Origin: Nitrososphaerota archaeon
Lineage (GTDB): Archaea; Thermoproteota; Nitrososphaeria; Nitrososphaerales; UBA183
Direction of reading: 5' to 3'
DNA: 5,637 bases
NCBI GenBank assembly: GCA_027886925.1
Contig: JAPCJN010000038.1
Coordinates: 8,618 to 14,254, forward strand
Positions 1 to 4,299 of the stretch are shown here, in pieces. The notes beneath the pieces were generated by a model, which was not told the origin of the DNA, did not search any database, and worked only from the letters and a program-made list of their open reading frames with translations. Each line of letters opens with the position of its first letter. The first letter of the stretch is position 1. A program made the position numbers and the translations under genes.

Positions 1-523
1 TGATCATCGCCAGGTGCGCGCCAATAAGTGCTGCGAGCAGTGCCGGGATGACGAGCCCGCTCGTCTTGCCCGAGATGAATATCAGCAGCCCGACATGGTA
101 AGTGCCAGAGGCCAGGGTCGTATTTCCTTTGAAGAGCCCGCTGCCTGACGAGGTCGACTTGACCGAGCCAAGTGTAAGGTTACGGTCCCCGGTCTGGAGC
201 ACGACGGAGAACGCGGTATTCGCGGACCCTATGAAGCTGGTCGTCACTCTGAGCACGTCGCCAGAGATGACGATCAATGCTCCGCCTTCCTTGAAGGAGT
301 AATTGGAGCGGGGCGTCTGGTGCAGGTAGACCGGGAGGGGGACCAAAGAGTAGCTCAGGGAGTTCCCTATCGCAGCCGCAGTCTCCCCGGTCGGAGAGCC
401 GTTGCTCTCCAGGGACGCACGGTCCAAGGCAGGTGAGAAGGCATAGGCCACAAAACCGAAGCCCAGTAAGAACAGGATTGCAAGAATTGCAAACGTCTCG
501 AACACGGCGTTCCTTAGTGTCAT
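1..523 (-). CDS. Membrane-anchored extracellular protein, 3' part missing (hypothetical)
   Basis: I do not recognise this family. The gene is cut by the left edge; 174 codons are visible and no stop is reached. The reading frame was taken by translating the reverse complement from the ATG at 523-521. That start has an AGGAG motif (530-534) six bases upstream, and an in-frame TAG lies four codons before it, so the start is well supported. Residues about 7-28 are a hydrophobic helix that acts as a signal anchor or signal peptide. Residues 30-145 are polar and beta-like, rich in Ser, Thr and Gly, with sequons N-Y-S (74), N-L-T (115) and N-T-T (134). A second hydrophobic stretch begins near residue 144 and continues from 157 to the edge (LVIPALLAALIGAHLAMI), probably a C-terminal membrane helix. 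The likely topology is an extracytoplasmic domain held by helices at both ends. The gene is divergent from the HTH gene at 654. Function is unknown. Confidence 0.75.
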   Translation of the reverse strand, partial: MTLRNAVFETFAILAILFLLGFGFVAYAFSPALDRASLESNGSPTGETAAAIGNSLSYSLVPLPVYLHQTPRSNYSFKEGGALIVISGDVLRVTTSFIGSANTAFSVVLQTGDRNLTLGSVKSTSSGSGLFKGNTTLASGTYHVGLLIFISGKTSGLVIPALLAALIGAHLAMI

Positions 524-529
524 CTGATG

Positions 530-534
530 CTCCT
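530..534 (-). promoter_or_regulatory. Shine-Dalgarno site of the minus-strand gene starting at 523
   Basis: The minus strand reads AGGAG six bases before the ATG at 523. It decides the start of the left-edge gene, because no other start is available after the in-frame TAG just upstream. Confidence 0.55.
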
Positions 535-551
535 AGTGTGTGTTCAAGGAG

Positions 552-559
552 CCTATAAT
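552..559 (-). promoter_or_regulatory. Possible TATA box for the minus-strand gene
   Basis: The minus strand reads ATTATAGG here, about 30 bases before the ATG at 523. An archaeal TATA box at this point would start transcription close to the Shine-Dalgarno motif. An alternative AT-rich element on the same strand (CAATATTC, about 580-587) would give a longer leader that keeps the motif. I cannot decide between the two. Confidence 0.25.
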
Positions 560-605
560 GGGTGGCTTCCTGGAAGTAGAATATTGAAAGAATCACATTT
601 TCTAA

Positions 606-611
606 CTATAG
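606..611 (+). promoter_or_regulatory. Possible TATA box for the 654-1924 operon
   Basis: CTATAG lies about 45 bases before the ATG at 654. With usual archaeal spacing, transcription would begin near 632-636, giving a leader of about 20 bases. No Shine-Dalgarno motif is visible in that leader. Confidence 0.25.
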
Positions 612-638
612 GGGCGGAGAAAAACGCATGACTCCGCA

Positions 639-651
639 CGATTATTAATCG
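639..651. promoter_or_regulatory. Perfect inverted repeat, possible operator
   Basis: CGATTA-T-TAATCG is a perfect two-fold repeat of six bases per arm around one central base. It ends two bases before the ATG of the HTH gene at 654. Its position in the divergent promoter region, directly in front of a DNA-binding protein gene, suggests an autoregulatory operator. That role is inference; the symmetry is seen directly. Confidence 0.35.
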
Positions 652-653
652 CA

Positions 654-1052
654 ATGGTCGAGCGTTTTGGCATGCCCAGAGAGAGGAGTGCCCTCGTCGA
701 GGACTTGCATTCGCAGCTCGAAATCTCCTTCGAAGAGGCCGAACTCTACGTCATTGCCCTTACGGAGGGTCGATGGAGGCCTTCTGGAGCCGACCAAAAG
801 AAGGCCGCCCAGTCCCTCTCTGCCAGAGGGATGCTCATAATGGACGGGAAAGGCGAGTCATATCTGGCCGTCCATCCGCGACTGGCGCTCTCGAACCTTT
901 TCAGGACATACGAGGAGAAGCTCATAAGGCAGAGGAAGGAGAAGCGCCTTTTCGTGGACAGGCTGACACTAGAACTCCTGCCGCTGCTTCCGGGCGAATC
1001 GAAGGGCACAAATGGTAGTGGTTCAAGGGGAGGAAGAAGAGCTACGCCATGA
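654..1052 (+). CDS. TrmB-like winged-helix transcriptional regulator (short)
   Basis: This 132-residue protein is probably a DNA-binding regulator. Residues about 12-64 follow the pattern of a TrmB-type winged helix: a first helix, then a segment EEAELYVIALTEG resembling the helix that opens TrmB domains, then a putative recognition region ending in SARGMLIMDG, where such domains carry the 'L-x-x-x-G-L-I' turn into the wing. Residues about 70-112 (HPRLALSNLF..., then a Lys/Arg-rich helix) match the helical linker or dimerisation segment that follows the HTH in this family. No sugar-binding C-terminal domain is present. The protein ends in a Gly/Ser/Arg-rich tail. The start at 654 is preferred as the first ATG in frame; ATG 672 is an alternative that leaves the HTH intact. 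The gene heads a three-gene unit and overlaps the next gene by ATGA. It may regulate its own operon through the repeat at 639-651. The family call is by motif reading and is tentative. Confidence 0.6.
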   Translation: MVERFGMPRERSALVEDLHSQLEISFEEAELYVIALTEGRWRPSGADQKKAAQSLSARGMLIMDGKGESYLAVHPRLALSNLFRTYEEKLIRQRKEKRLFVDRLTLELLPLLPGESKGTNGSGSRGGRRATP

Positions 1053-1498
1053 GCAGCGACGGGAAAACAGTCGGAGGCCAGCACAGCCACGAGATCGTCC
1101 TCGCGGGGATGGTCAACGTGAACAGGGACAACTACCTTCAGGGGGTCGTCGACGTCTGGACCTGCAGGTCTTGCAAGAAGCTCTTCTGCGACGATAAGCG
1201 CTACGGAGAACCGCTAAAGCCCAGCGTGGGCTTCGAAGAGCTGCCAGACGACGAGCAGTGGGGGATTTTGACATGCACGGACATCAAGGGTGTCTACATG
1301 ATGAGCCTCGGGGTCAAGCCTGGGAAAACGATCAGTCACACCTGCACCAGGAACGGCACCCAGCACGAGTTCGCTGTCGGGCCTGATTGGACTATCGGGA
1401 CAGACGACGGCGAGACAGTCCACAGGCTCTTCCTCGTAAAGGACCACGTGAACAAGGTAATAGAAGCGGGCTTCTACAAGCTTCGGATGCTGAAGTAG
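1049..1498 (+). CDS. Cys-containing soluble protein of unknown function
   Basis: I do not recognise this 149-residue protein. It has no signal peptide or membrane helix, so it is probably cytosolic. It carries a CxxC-x4-C cluster (Cys39, Cys42, Cys47) in the segment WTCRSCKKLFC, plus Cys76, Cys99, His98 and His106. That spacing would allow a zinc-ribbon-like or redox site, but I see no complete classical zinc finger. The second half is mixed beta-type sequence ending in a basic, hydrophobic stretch (GFYKLRMLK). The start overlaps the stop of the HTH gene (ATGA at 1049-1052), and a purine-rich GGGAGGA run lies about 15 bases upstream, so translational coupling is likely. The stop TAG (1496-1498) is followed, in the same frame and after one codon, by the TTG start of the next gene. 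The coding call is firm; the function is open. Confidence 0.75.
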   Translation: MSSDGKTVGGQHSHEIVLAGMVNVNRDNYLQGVVDVWTCRSCKKLFCDDKRYGEPLKPSVGFEELPDDEQWGILTCTDIKGVYMMSLGVKPGKTISHTCTRNGTQHEFAVGPDWTIGTDDGETVHRLFLVKDHVNKVIEAGFYKLRMLK

Positions 1499-1501
1499 CG
1501 C

Positions 1502-1924
1502 TTGTCGCCTATCAGGATTTTGGGCTCCGTGCTGACCCTGCTCAACGGTGCATGGGCGGTTTTCGTCGCGTACTACGCAGGCAACGCTGCGCTCCCGTGC
1601 TCCAACTGCATCGAGATGCCCCTCCTTCCTGGGACCGTCGTCTTCTCTGAACTTCAGGGAGCGCTTTTCTTTGTCGGAGCGGTTCTGGCCCTCGACTCGG
1701 TCATCTCCTTTGCAGGCCTTAGAGTCGCTTTCTTGTTCGGTGCCGTCCTGTCTGTCGTCGTCTTCGCGCTTGTCGCCCTTCAATGGGGCGCGCTCGTCAG
1801 CGCAGATTCGGTTGCCGCGCTAGTCCTGTCGGTCGGCACTTTGCTCGTCGATGCCGTGGCCTCGAGGCCGGCCAAGGCGCTTTCGGAACGAGACAGCCCG
1901 CTGAACCTTCCGGTCTTCGGTTAG
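1502..1924 (+). CDS. Four-helix membrane protein with PCxxC motif (hypothetical)
   Basis: The protein has 140 residues and four predicted membrane helices, at about 5-26, 48-70, 73-94 and 101-121, with a short polar C-terminal tail. The loop after helix 1 contains P-C33-S-N-C36. A PCxxC pair in the first loop of a four-helix protein recalls the first redox pair of DsbB-type quinone-linked oxidases. However, the second Cys pair of DsbB is absent and the pair sits further from helix 2, so the resemblance may be superficial. The start is a TTG at 1502, chosen because it is the first start codon after the in-frame TAG (1496-1498) and because helix 1 begins at once. No ATG occurs before helix 1 and no clear Shine-Dalgarno is seen, so translation probably depends on reinitiation after the preceding gene. 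It ends 15 bases before the convergent gene's stop. Confidence 0.7.
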   Translation: MSPIRILGSVLTLLNGAWAVFVAYYAGNAALPCSNCIEMPLLPGTVVFSELQGALFFVGAVLALDSVISFAGLRVAFLFGAVLSVVVFALVALQWGALVSADSVAALVLSVGTLLVDAVASRPAKALSERDSPLNLPVFG

Positions 1925-1939
1925 CGCGTCCTCCCCCTA

Positions 1940-2584
1940 CTAGATCCGGACTGGGGAGACGGCGCCCTTCTCTATGGCGTCTTCGACCTTCTTCCGCAAA
2001 CGCGGGATGTCTATCCCGTAATACGATTTCTCCTCCCAAGAGATCTGGGGCAAGGCCCGCCTGTAGATGCTGAGCGCGACGTCGGTTTCTCCTCTTTGCT
2101 CGTGCACCTGAGCCGCGCAGATGAGGATTATCGCTTGCACCAGCGGCTTCTCCTTTCCCTTTGCGGGGCGCCAGACGCCTTCTAGGACCTCGTGGCATTC
2201 CCAATACCTCTCCGAGTTGAAGTAGCCCACGGCCTCTTCGATGATCTTCTCCTTCGTCTGGAAGCGAGGAGGCTCGTCAAGGTTCCGGGTGAACTCTACC
2301 TCAGCGAGAGGCTCCACGACAGAGGTGAAGAGCTCGAAGTCTTGCACTGAGGGAGTAAAGACGTCGATCTCTAGGGCGCCGTAGGACGTCCATCTCGGGT
2401 GTGTCACCCTCGCGCCCAAGTTCTTCGCGAGCGCCTTCGAGGAGGCAAAGAAAGCTTGCTTGTCGTGCTCTTTGGGTATCACGCGGAGGAGAAAACGCAA
2501 TTCGATCGGCCCGGAAGGAGGCTTGCGGCGATGGAAGATAGGCCGCGCTCGGATACCGTCGGATTGCGTGGGTGATGACCGCAT
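1940..2584 (-). CDS. DUF309 domain protein with N-terminal extra domain
   Basis: The protein has 214 residues. Residues about 115-180 match the DUF309 pattern: a helix leading to Y-W-E-C-H131-E132-V-L134-E135-G-V-W138, then a second helix with Q150 and a third with H161 (VQAIILICAAQVHEQRG). DUF309 proteins are small helical bundles with a conserved HExLE...W signature; their biochemical role is not established. Residues about 27-102 form a separate block whose predicted order (strand, helix, two strands, helix, strand) resembles a ferredoxin-like fold. This is inference from sequence pattern. The first 26 residues (MRSSPTQSDG...) look unstructured. The ATG at 2584 is the first canonical start after an in-frame TAG near 2667, but a TTG at 2500 (residue 29) would begin exactly at the first strand and could be the true start. 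The gene is convergent with the 654-1924 unit and divergent from 2877. Confidence 0.75.
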   Translation of the reverse strand: MRSSPTQSDGIRARPIFHRRKPPSGPIELRFLLRVIPKEHDKQAFFASSKALAKNLGARVTHPRWTSYGALEIDVFTPSVQDFELFTSVVEPLAEVEFTRNLDEPPRFQTKEKIIEEAVGYFNSERYWECHEVLEGVWRPAKGKEKPLVQAIILICAAQVHEQRGETDVALSIYRRALPQISWEEKSYYGIDIPRLRKKVEDAIEKGAVSPVRI

Positions 2585-2666
2585 TAGCCCGTATGACTTG
2601 GTGATTACGATCTTGAGTTGGAGAACCCTCGCAATGATTTCCGAACGGAAGCCCCGAAACGAGACC

Positions 2667-2672
2667 TATATG
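2667..2672 (-). promoter_or_regulatory. Possible TATA box for the DUF309 gene
   Basis: The minus strand reads ACATATAGG around these positions. A start of transcription about 25 bases downstream (near 2643) would leave a leader of about 60 bases before the ATG at 2584. The motif is good but the long leader makes the assignment uncertain. Confidence 0.25.
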
Positions 2673-2828
2673 TTGCGACTTTCGCGCCTCGAAAGCACGT
2701 TCACGGCTACGATGTTGTCGTCTCATTCAGCTGACTTCGCAGTGCCTTATCGAATCAGTCTATTAGTGTGGCTTCATGCTTATCGCCACAACAGCAAAAG
2801 ACACAGCAAAGTCATAAGACCTTAGATT

Positions 2829-2836
2829 CAAATATG
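2829..2836 (+). promoter_or_regulatory. Possible TATA box for the 2877 gene
   Basis: CAAATATG lies about 45 bases before the ATG at 2877. Archaeal spacing would place the transcript start near 2858, just ahead of the Shine-Dalgarno motif at 2865-2870, so the arrangement is consistent. Confidence 0.35.
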
Positions 2837-2864
2837 AGCGATTACGGGTCGTCAGCATCTCGGC

Positions 2865-2870
2865 AGGAGA
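2865..2870 (+). promoter_or_regulatory. Shine-Dalgarno site of the 2877 gene
   Basis: AGGAGA with a six-base spacer precedes the ATG at 2877. A nearer ATG at 2872 is in another frame and is too close to the motif, so this site fixes the start at 2877. Confidence 0.6.
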
Positions 2871-2876
2871 GATGTT

Positions 2877-3503
2877 ATGGTGGAAATAGACGTAACTTGT
2901 CATCTTGAAGCTTTCAGAAGGTTCCTTGTCAACAGCACCTGCAGGAGCTTCATCCCCGAATCCTACCTGAGGGACCCGGAGGTCTTCCCAGAGAAGGAGA
3001 TGGACCCCGGCTCTATCTACATCGAGGCTGCAGACAAGGTCACGCTCAAGAAGATTAGAGACATCACCTTCGTGAACGCAAACGAGGTCCTCGGGATAAT
3101 CTACACATCGAAGAGCGGCCACAGCAAGCTGAAGTGGCGGCAGCAGAGTGGTCCGATGGGACGCGTGACGGGAGACGCGTCGCAGAACAGCCTGGTGAAC
3201 CTCTCGATGGCCAGGGTCCTCAGTCCGGAATACATCGAGGAGCTCATGAGCAGGCAAGCGCAAATCGAGGACGCGGCCCGAGCACCCCCGCAAATGGAGC
3301 AGGCGGTTCAGGCACCAGAGAGCGCCGCAACGGCAGACGTCATCGTCAAAGTGAAACAGGAGGAGGCGGCGGAACAACTGCCACCCAGCGCTGGTGCTCT
3401 TCAGATCCCGCCTGACGAGGAAGAAGACGATTTCGACGCAGCCGATGCCGACGAAGGCGAGCAAGAAGACCTAGACGAGCAAGAAAGGGAAGAGACGGTC
3501 TAG
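2877..3503 (+). CDS. Unknown protein with acidic C-terminal tail
   Basis: I do not recognise this 208-residue protein. Residues 1-125 look like a compact mixed alpha/beta domain (for example SIYIEAADKVTLKKIRDITF and NEVLGIIYTS), with Cys8 and Cys22 as the only cysteines. Residues about 126-178 are a low-complexity linker rich in Ala, Gln, Pro and Glu. Residues 180-206 form a strongly acidic tail with 18 Asp/Glu in 27 residues. There is no signal peptide or membrane helix, so it is probably cytosolic. An acidic tail of this kind often mediates binding to basic partners or mimics nucleic acid, but nothing here says which. The start has a clear Shine-Dalgarno motif. The gene lies 58 bases before an arcadin-1-like gene in the same direction; a hairpin plus T-run between them suggests its transcript ends before that gene. 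Confidence 0.75.
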   Translation: MVEIDVTCHLEAFRRFLVNSTCRSFIPESYLRDPEVFPEKEMDPGSIYIEAADKVTLKKIRDITFVNANEVLGIIYTSKSGHSKLKWRQQSGPMGRVTGDASQNSLVNLSMARVLSPEYIEELMSRQAQIEDAARAPPQMEQAVQAPESAATADVIVKVKQEEAAEQLPPSAGALQIPPDEEEDDFDAADADEGEQEDLDEQEREETV

Positions 3504-3532
3504 GAGATTTCCAGCCGCCGAATTAGATACGG

Positions 3533-3538
3533 ATATAA
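3533..3538 (+). promoter_or_regulatory. TATA box for a leaderless transcript of the 3562 gene
   Basis: ATATAA is centred about 26 bases before the ATG at 3562. This is the distance normally found between an archaeal TATA box and the transcription start, so the mRNA should begin at or next to the ATG. No Shine-Dalgarno motif precedes the ATG, which fits a leaderless message. Confidence 0.55.
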
Positions 3539-3560
3539 CTCTCTAACAGAGTGGTTTTTT
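3538..3560 (+). terminator. Hairpin and T-run ending the 2877 transcript
   Basis: ACTCT (3538-3542) pairs with AGAGT (3548-3552) around a five-base loop and is followed by GG and six T (3555-3560). T-runs alone can terminate archaeal transcription; the hairpin strengthens the call. It lies 35 bases after the stop of the 2877 gene and finishes one base before the next ATG, inside that gene's promoter. Confidence 0.45.
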
Positions 3561-3561
3561 C

Positions 3562-3897
3562 ATGGTGCAAGTCAAGGTCCATCGGATAAGCAGCGTCATG
3601 GACCCTTTTACAGGCTCGGCCGCGAAGCAGATCGAACTCGTAGAGGTCAAGCAAAGGACATCGGGGCAGATGTATGGGATGGGAGGTGAGGAGAACAGGA
3701 TGGTCCAGAACATGGTCTCGCAGTTGCAAGGGATGGGCCTCATGCCGCAAGGGAGAGAGCTAGCTTATCCAAAGATAACGATGGTCTTGACGGAGAGCGA
3801 ATATGACATGTTCGGGATAAGGCTCGACGTGAACGAGGTTTATGAGCTAGAGATCAAGGGCGGTGCCTTAGCTCTAAAGCCGTCTACCGGCGTCTAG
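3562..3897 (+). CDS. Arcadin-1-like protein
   Basis: This 111-residue protein resembles arcadin-1, a small conserved protein encoded next to the actin homologue crenactin in Thermoproteales, Korarchaeota and relatives. The match is from memory of the family pattern: an N-terminal strand VQVKVHRISSV, a D-P-F-T-G turn (14-18), KQIELVEV (22-29), a variable Met/Gly-rich middle helix (about 38-60), then the most characteristic part, PKITMVLTESEYDMFGIRLDVNEVYELEIKGG (about 70-101). Length fits the family. The role of arcadin-1 is not well defined; it is thought to accompany the crenactin cytoskeleton in the cytosol. No crenactin or other arcadin gene is inside this window, so the cluster context cannot be confirmed. 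The ATG at 3562 is supported by the TATA spacing. If the family call is wrong, it remains a small conserved-looking cytosolic protein. Confidence 0.55.
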   Translation: MVQVKVHRISSVMDPFTGSAAKQIELVEVKQRTSGQMYGMGGEENRMVQNMVSQLQGMGLMPQGRELAYPKITMVLTESEYDMFGIRLDVNEVYELEIKGGALALKPSTGV

Positions 3898-4108
3898 CGT
3901 GATGAGAGTCAGGGAAAAGAAGGAGCGAGCGATTTTGGGTGCAGGAATGAGTCGGCGACCGCGCCCCTGACCTTTCTCTGGTCTCGCAACAAGGCGACAC
4001 CGTGACCCTTGGCGCCCCCCTAGCCGTGGGAACGTCGTCCCCTATTTTCATCCGAAAGACAACACCGCGTGGTGCACTGCCGGGCAGGTGCCTTCCGTGA
4101 CTGGTATT

Positions 4109-4245
4109 CCGATTTCAGGGAACCTAGGGTCGGGGGTGATCGGGATAAGCTCTGAATCGGTCGACTCCCACAAGACACTCGCGGCCGACTGCGAGCACGC
4201 TCTTGTCTGCCAAGGGCAGGCAACCCAAACAATTCGTTGTTGGGG
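4109..4245 (+). ncRNA. Candidate structured RNA (four successive hairpins)
   Basis: Four stems follow each other with little space. Stem A pairs CCGA (4109-4112) with TCGG (4157-4160) and TTCAG (4114-4118) with CTGAA (4152-4156), with T4113 bulged. Stem B pairs ACAAGA (4170-4175) with TCTTGT (4201-4206) and CTCGC (4178-4182) with GCGAG (4191-4195). Stem C pairs CTGCC (4207-4211) with GGCAG (4215-4219) around AAG. Stem D pairs 4224-4232 with 4237-4245 around a TTCG tetraloop, eight of nine pairs matching. A bulged stem also exists upstream (4074-4091). The true ends and strand are unknown; the TTCG loop favours the plus strand. It could be an independent small RNA or a transcript end structure. 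The pairings are seen directly; that it is an RNA gene is inference. Confidence 0.3.
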
Positions 4246-4249
4246 GCCC

Positions 4250-4257
4250 CATATTTC
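4250..4257 (+). promoter_or_regulatory. Possible TATA box for the lipase-like gene
   Basis: CATATTTC lies just after the last hairpin of the gene-free region and about 45 bases before the start of the lipase-like frame. A transcript would begin near 4278-4282 and have a short leader without a Shine-Dalgarno motif. Confidence 0.4.
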
Positions 4258-4299
4258 AAATTCACAAAGGATTAACAATCGCCGATCGCCAAATTGTAT

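Larger units (their letters stand above)
2585..2876. other. Divergent intergenic region
   Basis: This 292-base stretch separates the starts of the DUF309 gene and the 2877 gene. It is more AT-rich than its surroundings toward the right. It holds possible TATA boxes for both directions (2667-2672 on minus, about 2829-2836 on plus) and a short direct repeat ACAGCAAA (2791-2798 and 2803-2810). Reading frames crossing it have no protein-like features and overlap the neighbouring genes, so I see no gene here. Confidence 0.5.
3898..4299. other. Gene-free region with consecutive hairpins
   Basis: About 400 bases separate the arcadin-1-like gene from the lipase-like gene. Short frames on both strands give Cys/Trp/Arg-rich or Ser-rich translations without protein character, so I call no gene. 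The region contains several self-complementary segments, listed separately, and no recognisable tRNA, RNase P RNA or SRP RNA motifs. A T-containing run (CTATTTT, about 4042-4048) after a small GGGA/TCCC hairpin (4028-4041) could end the upstream transcript. Confidence 0.5.

Noticed and set aside
180..596. Open frame of 138 codons on the minus strand with many Cys and Arg
   Set aside because: It overlaps the left-edge gene in another frame. The alternative frame has a Shine-Dalgarno motif, a signal anchor and a coherent secreted-protein composition, while this one looks like a shadow translation.
1214..1783. Minus-strand open frame of 189 codons
   Set aside because: It lies opposite two well-supported plus-strand genes and its translation is highly charged with no domain pattern, as expected for a complementary-strand shadow.
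2791..2810. Direct repeat ACAGCAAA, two copies 12 bases apart
   Set aside because: Two short copies in AT-richer sequence can arise by chance, and they are not placed at a fixed distance from a convincing promoter.
2763..3464. Minus-strand open frame of 233 codons
   Set aside because: It is antisense to the acidic-tail gene, which has a good Shine-Dalgarno motif and a plausible fold. The antisense translation is rich in Leu, Arg, His and Val from the complement of acidic codons.
3899..3970. Small frame beginning GTG-ATG just after the arcadin-1-like gene
   Set aside because: It encodes only about 23 residues, mostly basic, with no Shine-Dalgarno motif or conserved feature, so it cannot be supported as a gene.
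3940..4250. RNase P RNA or SRP RNA in the gene-free region
   Set aside because: The length is suitable, but I found neither the conserved GGAAAGTCC-type core of RNase P RNA nor the GGTCAGG...GGAAGG...CAGC core of SRP RNA on either strand.
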